Source of the DNA: Pectinophora gossypiella
Taxonomy: Eukaryota; Arthropoda; Insecta; Lepidoptera; Gelechiidae
Length of the DNA: 64,000 nt
Assembly: GCF_024362695.1 (NCBI RefSeq)
Contig: NC_065419.1
Span: forward strand, 5,146,678 to 5,210,677
Direction of reading: 5' to 3'
Of this stretch, positions 33,885 to 45,107 are shown piece after piece. Numbering within the stretch: position 1 is the stretch's first letter; each line of letters opens with the position of its first letter. Both the position numbers and the translations under genes were made by a program. The notes under the pieces were generated by a model that was given only the letters and a program-made list of their open reading frames with translations, was not told the DNA's origin and ran no database searches.

Positions 33885-34660
33885 GGTGACGGATCGGTAC
33901 GGCACTGACAATTTATGTCAAATCTGTCATAGATACACGGCCGGAAATGTTCATACAAAAAAATTGTACCATAGCGCAAATGTACCGAGTTTAGAAAATG
34001 ACAGCTACTTCACCCCTCTCCTACTTCATTTCACCCCTCTGCGATCTTCCGCCATCTTGGGACAATCTTAGGTTAGGATATAAACATAGACACAAGGGCA
34101 AGCGCTGTCCGCCCGGCATCCTAACCAAACAAAATCCAAAATCAATCATTGTTTCATTGTAGTTTTATAAATGTAAGTGATCGAGTGAAATTTGCGTTGA
34201 ATAAATTCCGTAGTTAGCCTCTCAACTAGAAAACTGTGATATCCATACAGTATGAGTGTAAGATAAGTAAGCGAAAAGACGAAAAGACGCATTTCACCAG
34301 TTTCCTAAAAGTGAGCTAGGAAGAACTCTAGAAGTGCAGAAGTTACAGTGTTTGTGTGATGACAATTTGCGAAGGCTTAGGACTACTGGGAACAATTGTG
34401 TTTGCCATGCGGATTGCACAAAGACATTTTTATTAGAAACTTTCCGGGTCTCTCAAGATTAGCAGTGTTATTATAAACAAAATATTAAAGGGTACAGATG
34501 TCTCTAGATTAGAGAGTTTAGAGGAAAGTTTGCCATTAATGCAAAAAGGCATATTTAAAATAACAATAATAAAGCTCTATTTCAGAAAAAAAATCCATAA
34601 AATATAAAACAAAATTAAAAAATAAAATGTTATACAAGTAAACTGCAATCTTTTTTTTAT
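33885..34660. other. Unique spacer of foldback element
   Basis: No ORF above about 60 codons. It has a GCCATCTTGGGACAATC stretch, then AT-rich DNA. A short open run near 34360-34435 (MTICEGLGLLGTIVFAMRIA) might be captured host exon sequence, but nothing identifies it. Confidence 0.3.
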
Positions 34661-34946
34661 AAACCTTGTCATCAAAATTTAAAGTAATCTAAATAATTTA
34701 AAGCTATCACTACTGCCACGCCGTGCCATATCATTACTATGGCAACCCCACAATTATTTTTGCGTGTGGCAATATAATTTTATATGTCAAATCAAGTGTC
34801 ATACTCTAAATTCTGAGGCTCTTTGTTTTGTATGAGAGACGTTCGTCTGAAATAGGTTTAGTTTGTGCATAGATAAAAAGTTCTCGCAAGGAGATTGTTT
34901 CTTAAAATCTTCAGCGCTTCACGTTTTGTTCATGCCGTCATATACA

Positions 34947-35376
34947 CTTTAATTTGTTGTTTTCTTTCTAATTATAGCACGTACACATAAAATCTTTTCA
35001 CGTACACTATGTACGTAGTACGTACATCAAACTATACTTCAATTTACAGGAAGAAAACATCTCGAAGTATGCAAACTGAGTGGCTCCGCTGGGGAGTATG
35101 CTCTCCAGCGAAGCCACTTTAATTTGTTGTTTTCTTTCTAATTATAGCACGTACACATAAAATCTTTTCACGTACACTATGTACGTAGTACGTACATCAA
35201 ACTATACTTCAATTTACAGGAAGAAAACATCTCGAAGTATGCAAACTGAGTGGCTCCGCTGGGGAGTATGCTCTCCAGCGAAGCCACTTTAATTTGTTGT
35301 TTTCTTTCTAATTATAGCACGTACACATAAAATCTTTTCACGTACACTATGTACATGGTACGTACAGTAATCTATA
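34947..35376. repeat. 170-bp tandem array, right arm (inverted)
   Basis: The same unit in opposite orientation, one copy fewer than the left arm. Confidence 0.9.
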
Positions 35377-35425
35377 TCGTTTTCAACTGAATTGGAGGTG
35401 GTGGCCCCGCGACAGAGCATCACAC

Positions 35426-38299
35426 AATCACAGTTTAATTGACGTAAACTAAGTATAGCTACTTATTTTATAATTTTGTCGGATAACAATTGATTTTTGG
35501 CGTAAAAGAAGTATACTTCTTAATTTTTAAATGCGACTGATTACTGATTGCTGAATTCCTTTCACTGCTATGGCAAAGCTATCACACACTAATAAAAATT
35601 AATCTGAATTGTTTAATAATGAAATAGTTAATAAAATTTATAATAATGATTAATTTAATTATGGATATTGTCGCACACAGATGATAGATGGTGAAAAGAA
35701 TACGGCGACCTTGAGTCGACCACGTTATATTTTTCATTTAGAGACAAAAATTACATGTTACGTTGCAGTCGATCGTAAAAGAAGAAGGAAAAATTACATT
35801 AAAAAGTATGAAGTATAATTTGTGATATCATTGATGGAAAAATATCTCTTTTAACTTATACACGGAATAAGAAAAATTTATTGCCATTTTATGTTAGTAA
35901 AAACTTAGTTTAATTACACATACATAAAAAATATTAGGTACTTGATTTTGTGATACCAAAACTAGGTAAGTGAAACTTACCTATTTTAGGCGATTGCTTA
36001 GATTATGGGTGGTACCCAACATTGACCACGCAAAATAGTTTCACTATAATTGATGACCTACTTACTAATCTGATAGCATTTATTAAGCAATTACAGACAA
36101 CATTATAGAACAATGTCAATCACGCGATCACTATATTATTCGAACGCTCCCGTTTATAAAACATCTAAAAAAAATGAGAAAGAAAGGACACACCTTACCG
36201 TTTACAGGTAATACTATTTATTTTCATTGTTCAACAATAGATTGTTATCACAGAACTTGACACTATTTCAGAGGATTTCTAGATAAGACATTACAGTTTT
36301 TGTGGTACTGTTTATGTAAATATCTGTGATCGATTGTACAGTGGTTACGCCCTAAAAGACCTTGACTATTGCATGCAATAATATAACATGAATCCTTAGT
36401 AATAGGTAAGTGCCTATCCACTTGTTATCAACGAGATTTCATACTCAATTTGGTGAACAAGACTCACGAGTCGTAAAGTTCTAGTAACTCCTTTTTCAGT
36501 CATAAAATTCGAGTAGCTTTGTCATAAATTACACATTCACGCGAACGTTCGACTTATCATTGGTCATTGTGAAAAGCTGACGCATTTGTGTCAACAATCG
36601 ATGGCTACTGGGTAAATCATAATTTAACCGTGAGACCAAATGGAAGGTAGGCGAGGGCAACGACCAAAAGGCTAATTGTTTTGTTTGTAACATACCGTCT
36701 TCCTACGATGTACTATTTCACGAAACAATAAAACTGGGTTCATAAAATCAAATAGCTTACGGCCATAACTAAATTCAAATTGCGGGTATCCGTGGCATTT
36801 CACCGGCGCGGGCGCTTCCCACGACCGCGGCGCGCACGCAAGCGAGCCCCAATTAGATCGCGCCGAACTAATTCTACCGCGTGCGCGCCCCTCGTTACAC
36901 CGGTAATAGCTGCTTCTTCAGTTAAGAAGCTTGAAGGCTGTTGTAAGAGGAGTCGTGAGAATATGGCTCCAAGAATCGCTCGTGCGTGCGTGCTCCTGTA
37001 ACTACCAATGTATGCATGATTTTTCTTGAAGTTTCCTGGAGCTCCCTCAGTTAAGAATGGCGTAATAGGTAAAGAGATGGTGTGAGAAAATTGCTTCATT
37101 TAGACTTATGCGCACTTCTAGAAATTGCTTTTTATAAATGAGTTCATCGTCGGTCTAGTATAATATGAGCACTATATTTCTATGAGTGATGTGAACTATA
37201 ATTTGTATTTTTCTTTAGAGAAATACAGTGTAAATGTTTTATCGCTGTTTTGAAGCAGTCGTACAATATCTACGATCTGTAAGTATAATATAAGCAAACT
37301 TTTGGCTTCTGCAATTGTTTGGTTTGTAAGAAAGTTCTAATCAACAGACTTGCTAGGTCTCGAATTCTGTGCGGTGATAAAATGTGACAAAAGTAGCCCT
37401 TTTTGAAACATTTGGTCATAAGTCATAATCATTTGGAGTACTTAATGATATAAAAAAGGCAAAATGAAATACACTAGAATTTGCGATTACTTAAACGCAA
37501 AGTCAAGTACAAACCCTTTGCACAGCAGAGGAAATGCATTGTCAATTCATCGCCAATCGTTTAGTAACGAAGATGATTTACTTACTATCTCTGACATTTA
37601 CCAAATCTATGACTATGTTAAAAGAGTGTATTGAAATGTTGAGTAATAGACCGAGATTAACGTTGACAGCCGACACTTTTTGTATAGTGTCAGTAACCTT
37701 GAAGCGTCTAATGTACAAAAACAAGAACAAAGATACACCAAAACAGATCTGAAGCGTCCGCTGAACACCGTGAGAACTGACATTTAGTTGTAAAACAAAG
37801 AAATTCTTGAATATTTCATGAAAGAGCACTCTAATCAGTTTATTACCTATTGTTTTCTGCTAAGTGATAATTGCGCGTTGAAAGTTCGCAAATCATCTCA
37901 AGTAATTTCAACTTTAAAATAAGAACCTGAAGGGGTACTTTATAGACGGTAATAAAATGAAAATGGTTAAGGATCTCATGTTTGTAAGGAAATGAGTTTT
38001 TAAAAGGGCGTGTCAGGGAACGAAGCTTTTCAATTATCTCGAGCAGTCGCAAGGATAAGAGTATACCTTAACAGCTTTTTAAATGCTTTTATTTTAAGTG
38101 GTATGATATGGGTATGCAATGCAAATAAAATGATCGTGAATCGTTAAGATACGTAGGTATTTATTAAGATAAAAACAGTTGACAAAAGTAACAGCTCATA
38201 AAATTATTATTAAGAGAAAAGACATGATTTTAGTGTTAGGAGTGGTATGTAACGAGGTTGAAAGAACATGAAACAATCAAAGTTTAGCATAGAACACAG
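35426..38299. other. Gene-less stretch downstream of intronless E(spl) gene
   Basis: Mostly unique AT-rich DNA with a GC-rich patch at 36790-36905 near the loose Su(H) cluster. ORFs here have no recognisable content. Confidence 0.3.
36816..37777. promoter_or_regulatory. Loose cluster of four Su(H)-type sites
   Basis: TTCCCACG at 36816, CGTGAGAA at 36954, TGTGAGAA at 37081 and CGTGAGAA at 37770, downstream of the intronless E(spl) gene; the first two lie in or near a GC-rich patch. About eight matches to this degenerate 8-mer are expected by chance in 64 kb, so this is only suggestive. Confidence 0.25.
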
Positions 38300-38736
38300 T
38301 ATTTATTATTCTGTTTATTTGTTCATTATGGTATATAACCTAACAGTATTAATTGTTTATCGATATCAAACTAGACGATCGATTGTCGATCGAGACAACT
38401 ACAATATCACAGTATTAGCTTAGGTGCTATTCTACATTATGGTACTTCTTAAGTTTAAAGTAAATGCTTAAGGCTTACACCGACGTGGAAGACGTTGAAG
38501 TTAGGAATATCAAAATAACACAGATCGATATCAAAAACAAAACCCTTACTTTATTTAAATTAAAAACAAACTTCAACAAGCAAAGCGACGGACAACATGC
38601 ATCGTTAACTTTAACACACATCGGTTCTAGGAACGTCAATAGAAACAAACAACAAAACGTTCTTGGTGATATCACACAGACACACAGTCCTGGTTGGAAG
38701 CAGGCGAGATCAGGAGGAGGCGGTCAGTGTTGGTGA
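38300..38736 (-). promoter_or_regulatory. 3'UTR of intronless E(spl) gene with K and GY boxes
   Basis: On the minus strand: K boxes TGTGAT at 38671-38676 and 38406-38411, a GY box GTCTTCC at 38487-38493, and AATAAA candidates at 38550-38555 and around 38300. No Brd box was seen. Motif sharing with the paralog suggests common microRNA control. The true 3' end is not known; use of the first poly(A) signal would exclude the distal motifs. Confidence 0.55.
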
Positions 38737-39519
38737 TCACCAGGGCCGCCACATCGACTGGGCGGAGTCCGGCTCGGAGGCGGGGCTGTGCGGCGGGGAG
38801 GGCGGCGCGTACGCGCGCTTTGCGTACGCCGCCTCGCTGTCCATCGGCGCCTCCGCGGGCCTCTTCAGCCCTCGCTCCGGCAGCATCGTCCTCTGCTGTG
38901 CCATCACCGGTTGAGGCCCCGGCGGTGGCTGCTGTTGCGGTGGCGCTGGTGCTATGGGTTGCAGAGGCGTCGGCCTCGCCACACCGTTAGGCGCAATCGG
39001 CTGAGGCTGCACCACTTGAGGATTCTCCAACCTTCGGATACAGTTGGTGAGGTGCTGCAGTAACCTCGCTCCAGCTTGAGGATCAACCGGCCCCTGGCGC
39101 TGCATGGCGTTTGCAGCCAGGGTGGCGTTGGCGATGAACTGAGACACTTCAGTGGCGCACTGTGTAAATCCGGCGCGGAATCGCTCCGCGTATGACATTT
39201 CAGGTTTGAGCACTAGTTGTCCTCTTCGCTTCAGGCTGTGGAGGTGTTGAACGGTGAGTTCGAGGATGTCGGCTTTCTCGAGTTTGGAGACGTTTTCGCC
39301 TTCGGCCTGGAGGGCCGTGACCATTAGGTCTTTAAGTTCGTCGAGGCAGCGGTTGATGCGGGCTCGGCGTTTCCTTTCGAGCATGGGCTTCATGACCTTG
39401 CGGTACTGATAGGTCCGGGAGACAGGTTCTTCCTCGGGGTTGGCGTTGCAGGGCGCGAGCGCGGCGGGCGGGTGGAAGGCACCGCGCGGCGGGGACATGG
39501 TGCGCGCGGGGAGGATCAT
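38737..39519 (-). CDS. Enhancer-of-split bHLH-Orange repressor (intronless)
   Basis: A single exon of 260 aa. The frame is open upstream to 39570, but that codon is GTG; the first ATG is 39519 (MILPART), with good context (A at -3), and a second ATG is at 39498. Residues about 40-96 are the bHLH (YRKVMKPMLERKRRARIN, proline P45; loop EGENVSKLEKADILELTV). An Orange domain follows at about 110-150 (AERFRAGFTQCATEVSQF), then a Pro/Gln-rich linker, then terminal WRPW for Groucho binding. SRTYQYRKVMKPMLERKRR is the hallmark of fly E(spl)-complex proteins, and the lack of introns also matches them. Expected role: Notch-induced nuclear repressor of neural fate. It lies 19.5 kb upstream of the paralog on the same strand, so the two form an E(spl)-like cluster. 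Family call very secure. Confidence 0.94.
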   Translation of the reverse strand: MILPARTMSPPRGAFHPPAALAPCNANPEEEPVSRTYQYRKVMKPMLERKRRARINRCLDELKDLMVTALQAEGENVSKLEKADILELTVQHLHSLKRRGQLVLKPEMSYAERFRAGFTQCATEVSQFIANATLAANAMQRQGPVDPQAGARLLQHLTNCIRRLENPQVVQPQPIAPNGVARPTPLQPIAPAPPQQQPPPGPQPVMAQQRTMLPERGLKRPAEAPMDSEAAYAKRAYAPPSPPHSPASEPDSAQSMWRPW

Positions 39520-39570
39520 GTTGAGCGCGCGGCGGTCTCTTAGCGAATGGCGCGCGCGCCGCGCTCGCAC

Positions 39571-39580
39571 AGCTTTTATG
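39571..39580 (-). promoter_or_regulatory. TATA-like box of intronless E(spl) gene
   Basis: GCATAAAAGC on the minus strand, 52-61 bp upstream of the ATG at 39519. A start site 25-30 nt downstream would exclude the GTG-initiated N-terminal extension and gives a short leader. Confidence 0.45.
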
Positions 39581-40059
39581 CGCCCTACACCGATTGTGGC
39601 AAAACGCCCGTGATAAAAGCAGGGGTGTCATGCGTGGAAAATATGATATTAATGTATTTTAACTTCAGTTGTTTTCACTTGATTTTGTATTGAGGTTTCT
39701 AGATTTATTTAAAAAAAGTATGTGAAATACATTTATCTAGTTCAAAATATTTTATAAGACTATTATAACTAAGTAAAGATAATTATGTAAGTATCTAAAT
39801 AGTTAATTTTATTTTAATGTAGGTAAGTAATTTAATTTAAAATGGGTACGTAAATAATTTCCTTTTTATTTTTCATCTACAGATAGTTAATATAATACGT
39901 GATTAATCAATTTGGTAAAACTATGCAAATTCTTTCATCTTGAATTCTATGTTTTCTTTCGTCCTCAATTTTATGATTTTACTTATTATTTCTTAAACTT
40001 TAAGACGAAACAGCTGTGCGATGATCAAGGGTGTCAGTGCGTAGCACCTGGCCAGCACG

Positions 40060-40067
40060 TTCCCACG
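40060..40067 (-). promoter_or_regulatory. Su(H)/CSL site upstream of intronless E(spl) gene
   Basis: CGTGGGAA on the minus strand, a perfect Su(H) site, about 540 bp upstream of the ATG. A proneural-type E-box ACAGCTG is at 40010-40016 and an N-box-like CACGAG (minus strand) at 40145-40150, a combination typical of E(spl) enhancers. Confidence 0.5.
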
Positions 40068-40149
40068 CGCGACCCTTGCGCTGGCGCACGCAAGACGCAC
40101 CCCTCACCTTGTGACGTCACATTTTTACCGCTGTGCCGTTATGTCTCGT

Positions 40150-41600
40150 GGCCATTATTATGTTTTATTTTTAAATCACTGTCACTACTCGCCATTTTTA
40201 AAAACAGGGTAAAACAGTAAAATGCGAATTTCAAGGAGTTTTTTGCTATGATTTAAAAATGTTTCCTCTGCTTATTTTAAACTGGAAGGTTAAGAATTAA
40301 AGATGAAAATATGTCTATTTTGTAGTGAAGGGTATATTTTTTATATTAAATACAATATTTAATATTTTCAACATATTTTTTAATATTGATAAATCCCGAG
40401 AATTTTAAGTAAGTAGGTACCCATTAATTCTCTGAAAAGAAGGCTGCCTTTTGTCTATTTTTTTGTTATCTTTTTAATTGTTTCAGGTAAAGAAACGCAC
40501 CAAAAATCCATTATCGTATTTCTATTGTGGCAACTAACCAGTACTTTATGTTGCACGTGTGACAAAAAAAAACAAAAGTAAATTATTAACCTGCCGGCTG
40601 CTTTTCTTGTTATTTTCCACGTGTTACTAAATTAAATAATACTTATTTATTTTAGTATCTTTAACATAACATGAAAGTATAGGTTACAAAATGTATAGTT
40701 TTCAGTAATGTGTGCCGATTGTATTTGTTTATGTGCAATAAACTGATTTTCTTTTTAATTGTGTACCAAAAAGTACAAGTTTTTTAAGCAGTTCATATTG
40801 TTAGAGGCAGCCCTGCGGTGCGCGGGCGCAGGCGACACGCTGCGTGTTATCGCCTCCGTCGGCCGCCGACAGACGAACTGACGAACACTACTGTTGCACT
40901 CACTTTTTACCAGCATATTCACTTATTAATTTTATTACTAGCTGTCCTAGATACACTATGCATTCGATACCAAGTTACCCACTTTGTACCGGAGTTGCTG
41001 TGCTGCTACTGAAAATTCGCGTTACCCGTTTCTGTAAGTATTTGACTTATGTTACTCAAAACTATAAGCTTTTGCGAAACAATTTCAACAGTGTTGGTAA
41101 TTTTTTTGTGGCTAAAATGTGCCATAAGAGTCAGGTAATGTTGTAACTTAATCATGTGACATACCTACATGACGTAGGTATACTTACGTCCTTCAACTAA
41201 GCAACCTTAAGTTACAAGACGTGCTTAACCGCCTTTTCTTTTTGTTTTGGCGTAATCCTTAATAAAAAGCCATCCCATCCTAATTAGTCACCCTAAACAA
41301 TAACCGCATCATTGCAAAGGTGTGAGTTAGTTCCCAGCACCGCTAGCCGAGACACCGCGCTATTGTGCGGTCGAAACCGCCGTGACGCTACTTACTCCAA
41401 TTCTGTCTAACACAACAGACGGCAAAACGTCTTAAGTGTCAACACGAGTCGTTACAATCTACGAAAAGTACCACTCTCCGGCGGCTACTTGGCGCTTGCG
41501 ACCTATTGCCAATGACTGTGAAATATGTCTCGAGAGATAACGGTCGTAAGCGACGGCTCGCGCGGTGTAACTCGCGACGTTCTCCCTCGCGAGACCGCGT
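40150..41600. other. Upstream region of intronless E(spl) gene
   Basis: Unique sequence with CACGTG at 40618-40623 and GC-rich patches at 40800-40875 and 41330-41650; candidate Notch-responsive enhancer territory ending at the SPS. Confidence 0.35.
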
Positions 41601-41633
41601 CGTGGGAAAGCCCGTGCCGCGCGCGTTCCCACA
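41601..41633. promoter_or_regulatory. Su(H) paired site (SPS)
   Basis: CGTGGGAA at 41601-41608 and its inverted partner TTCCCACA at 41626-41633, separated by exactly 17 nt. This is the SPS architecture at which two Su(H)-Notch ICD-Mastermind complexes dimerise in fly E(spl) promoters. It lies in a GC-rich, non-repetitive island (about 41330-41650), 2.1 kb upstream of the intronless E(spl) gene. It could also serve an unrecognised transcript nearby. Confidence 0.7.
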
Positions 41634-41843
41634 CACTCGGCCGGCACAAGCCAACCGATAAATTATCATAATTCCATTGTGAGTGAGACGGTACTAAGAA
41701 ATTTTATACTTCATCAATCGACGCGTTGAATACATTAGCGCGTGGGCATGGCTCTTTGTTAGCGCGGTGACGTAAGGACGAAGGACTCGACTAGTGCGAC
41801 CCACCGGGCTGCATCTTTATTTTTTCTATCACGTATCTATTTT

Positions 41844-42035
41844 ATGTCAGCTAATAAATTCCACGTAGGCGACGTAATATATGCTGATGATTTATACCGT
41901 AAACTGGGTGCTCGTGTGAAGAACAAACGAAAGGGGAATTCCAATGCTCCACCTACTGAGAGCTTCAAGCATGTTGAAAGTGAAGGACGGGAGCTGAGCA
42001 GTCGAGAATCATTTAGAATAATAATTTTATCTTGA
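41844..42035 (+). CDS. Small unidentified ORF downstream of the SPS
   Basis: 63 codons from ATG, beginning MSANKFHVGDVIYADDLYRK with a basic stretch GARVKNKRKG. It lies 210 bp downstream of the paired Su(H) site, so a Bearded-type Notch target was considered, but no Bearded motif and no K, Brd or GY box follows. Probably spurious or part of an untranslated transcript. Confidence 0.15.
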   Translation: MSANKFHVGDVIYADDLYRKLGARVKNKRKGNSNAPPTESFKHVESEGRELSSRESFRIIILS

Positions 42036-42616
42036 AACTTCACACTATAAAAATGTAAATGTATCGTCGATATAATCATCATATCTATGTAAATATGTTT
42101 ATAAAGATGGGAATATAATTTAATTTCCAGTAAGATTAAAATATTTGTAAAGTTTCGGGAGTATTGAACTCTGTGGCGGCGCGGGCGACAGTATTGACAC
42201 TCGCTATATCGCACTTTAATCTATAAAAAATCAACATTGGACGTTAATATTTACACAGAACACTTGATACGAAATAAACGTATATTTTATTATCGTATTT
42301 TTTCCTTGATATCAACAGGTTGATACAGTTAGTGACATTTAAAAAAGTTGTATCGCCAAAACGTAAAGCTTGATACGCTAAAATTATAACTTTATTGTTA
42401 TAAGTACGTAAGTATAGGTATCGCGTTGAATTACAAATTATATTACTTATTTAAAAGACAAAAAACAAATATTGTAAATAGCCTTTTGTTTAAGTAAACT
42501 CACGTTTTATGGTAAAACATCGTAAAATTCAGACGCCCATTATGTTTCTTTTATTTTTCTTTCTTGCACTTCTTATTTAAATATTTACATATTCTGACGA
42601 CCATACTGTGTATGTA

Positions 42617-42737
<121 letters not shown>

Positions 42738-43188
42738 GTAAGTGTAATTTGCATAAATGATACTTGAGAGTTATATATTTAGTAAAGATGCTGTCTTTAT
42801 ATCTATTTTCAGATGACAAAACCAGTAGATAGTGCAACGTGATTGATGAAATTAGTATGTGTTTTTAAGCGCATTATTTCTTATATACTTTATCCAGTAC
42901 TGTAATATAACAGTATTAACAGTGCAGTAAGCAATGTCAACCGGACTACGTATGTCTGGGTGATTTCCGAAAATCATTAACATTTAAATAAGAATCAACC
43001 GACAGTCATGTCCGACACACTATATTCAATATCGTGTTCACGTTACATCATTTGCATATTTCAAAATAACATGTTATGTACACCGCAAAATTGCATGAAA
43101 CGGGTTAACATCCTACCACACAGTCTGTATTTCTCGAACTTGTCTTGGAATCTGCGAAGCTAGATTGCATATGGTATATAATACATAC

Positions 43189-43672
43189 GAGTCGTCATGT
43201 TTTCGCTTATCATCAGGTGCGAAGAGAGCGATGGCTGACTTTCGCGTCAACTCGTGATCGGGTGCTGCGTATGTGGACAGGCCTGCTTCTGTCAGGGAGC
43301 TCGTAAAACACTGTTTCTGTGAAAAAGTCACATAAATTCTCTTTATTTTTCACTTTGCTTCCTCCGTCTCCAATTGGAATACAATATAATAAAAAAAGAA
43401 AGGAAAACATGAAACAGTAGGAGTAGAGCCCTGCGCTGGGAGGTTTTCTGGCCACGTCTTTCCCTCAGCAATATAAACCAATTTTGAAGAATAAATAGTT
43501 TTGATTTTTTGTTGTGGGATTGCGGCCACACGTGAACCTGAAAGAACTTACTTTGAATTTGTCTGCACTGATGGCTAATCTGACTGAATATTGTATTACG
43601 GAGTTTGCGGAAACTTCAGTTACGTATGGATGACTCAGTGATCCCAATCCAGCTTCTCTTCCCTTCTCTGCT
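43189..43672 (-). CDS. Candidate pair of coding exons, unidentified
   Basis: Exon A 43552-43672 has a TGATTTCAG acceptor and an AAA|GTAAGT donor; exon B 43189-43316 has a TTTTTCACAG acceptor and a possible TC|GTATGT donor. The junction is phase 0 and gives one open frame (SHPYVTEVSANSVIQYSVRL in A; SSLTEAGLSTYAAPDHELTR in B). No family recognised, no start exon found, and a SINE lies directly upstream of exon A, so this may be chance or an old pseudogene. Confidence 0.2.
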
Positions 43673-43696
43673 CTGAAATCAGATCGCGCGCTCAGC

Positions 43697-43800
43697 AAAC
43701 CCTGGTGTCAGGGTTACTATTGATTCGCCATAATCCCCTGACATGGCTCATGTAACGACTAGTCCTAACTACAGCATAACTATCACTACTACTACTGGCT
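43697..43800 (-). mobile_element. SINE fragment
   Basis: CCCTGGTGTCAGGGTTACTA ... CCCTGACATGGCTCATGTAA, the inverse of part of 11680-11935. Confidence 0.5.
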
Positions 43801-44293
43801 TCCTATTGGCCCATTAGTAGCCAGGACTGTCTGCTTATCGTGCTCTCAGAACAAACAAATGTCTCTTTTGCCTCTGTGATAGGTAAATGCCAAATTTGTC
43901 AATAACTTCGGTTTAGGTAAGTGGATTCTGAATTAAATGAAATAGGCATCAAAACCTTATGGGAGATAATGGTTCCGCTACAAATACCACAAATTCATAT
44001 TGAAGTATTTCCATATGACATTCTCAATTTACAGTCAATATAGCCCGCCTATCGCTACAGACAGTAGGCACCGACTGCCGTGTGTAAACATGCGCTTGCG
44101 ACGATCGCGGTGTTTGCACATCAAGTGTTTGCGTGCGGGCGTGGTTGGAGGCGTGCTAAACCACAGCTATTTCACATACTGCGCACTTACGTATTTGGCA
44201 TACGATTTTTTTTATGAACTTCGTAAGTTGGCAGAATAAGATTATTGGCCTGATATGAAAAAAAAAAAACGGTGACATTGCTTTTAAAGTGTG

Positions 44294-44545
44294 TTAGCAA
44301 TTTTTTTTGACGTGACTCATTGTAGATTTGCTGCAAATGGCATTAACTACTTGGACTAACGGACAAATGGGAAGCGTTGAGGGATCTCACCCGGTACAAA
44401 ATTTAAGACGACAGGCCTGAGGGTTCCCAGTTGGGCGCGAACCTCGGCTCAGGGTGTCGTCGTCTAAGTGGATAATATTTGATAGAATTAATCGACTAGT
44501 GGGAATGAGGGAAATCATCGACCACTCCGGCGGGGTGTGGAAGGA
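44294..44545 (-). mobile_element. LINE 3' end, poly(A)-tailed family
   Basis: Same family inverted: poly(T), GACGTGACTCATTGTAGATT, then the GC-rich block. Confidence 0.6.
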
Positions 44546-44956
44546 AGTGTGTTAGCGGTCGCGGCCTACGTTTGGCGATTTTACTCGAATTTATCATTTT
44601 TGTAACATCTCTTCACAGGGAGAGTTCTCGTTTGCCTGACATGACATTCTATTTCTATGACTTCATGATACGATTATCGACCGATCTACGACCTTAAACT
44701 CAAGCGCCGCAATGCTTATATCGCATGACATTTTCTAAAGACCTTAGATAGGTATTCTATTGTTTATTTTTCACACGATATGCAGTTTGACGTTTTATAA
44801 TTCATAATGTTACTGCTGTCTTCGCGGTGATTGACATTGATATGTATGTTAACTACTCGAGCGCGTTGAACTCTATAATTCAATTTTCGGCTCTCATGTC
44901 TAAAGAAGGCTTTAGTCTGTCTGCGGGCGAGTAGCGGATCACGGAATAGGTTTAGG

Positions 44957-45107
44957 TTTTAACATAACATAATATAAGCTCACGGCTATATCCCAATTGA
45001 GGTAGTCAGAGGTGAGGTCTGGGTACTTTGTTCAATTTGCGATGGATGTACCTCTGATTACCTCAATTGGGATATAGTTGTAAGCGTATCTTACGTGTTA
45101 TGTTAAA
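44957..45107. mobile_element. Palindromic MITE, ATATCCCAATTGAGGTA family
   Basis: Inverted arms share CTATATCCCAATTGAGGTA; termini TAACATAACA / TGTTATGTTA. Fragments of the family are near 14590-14640, 24610-24650 and 32180-32240. Confidence 0.6.

Larger units (their letters stand above)
32950..35425. mobile_element. Foldback element with tandem-repeat inverted arms
   Basis: Inverted arms 32950-33884 (935 bp) and 34661-35425 (765 bp) read as near-identical; the 170-bp length difference is exactly one tandem unit. Each arm has an outer 170-bp tandem array (four partial-to-full copies left, three right), then a ~285-bp unique inner segment. Each unit holds its own imperfect hairpin (GTGGCTTCGCTGG...CCAGCGGAGCCAC) and GTAC-rich palindromes. 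A possible 4-bp target duplication AATC flanks it. The 776-bp spacer has no transposase. The layout recalls Drosophila FB and Galileo elements; sequence kinship to them is not shown. Confidence 0.8.

Noticed and set aside
33010..35376. CRISPR-like regular repeats
   Set aside because: 170-bp direct units without short spacers, in a eukaryotic foldback element.
39520..39570. N-terminal extension of the intronless E(spl) gene (RARRARHSLRDRRALN)
   Set aside because: It would start at GTG, and lies at or upstream of the start site predicted from the TATA-like box.
41844..42035. Bearded/m-alpha-type gene of the E(spl) complex
   Set aside because: A small ORF near the SPS was inspected, but no Bearded motif or 3'UTR K/Brd/GY boxes are present.
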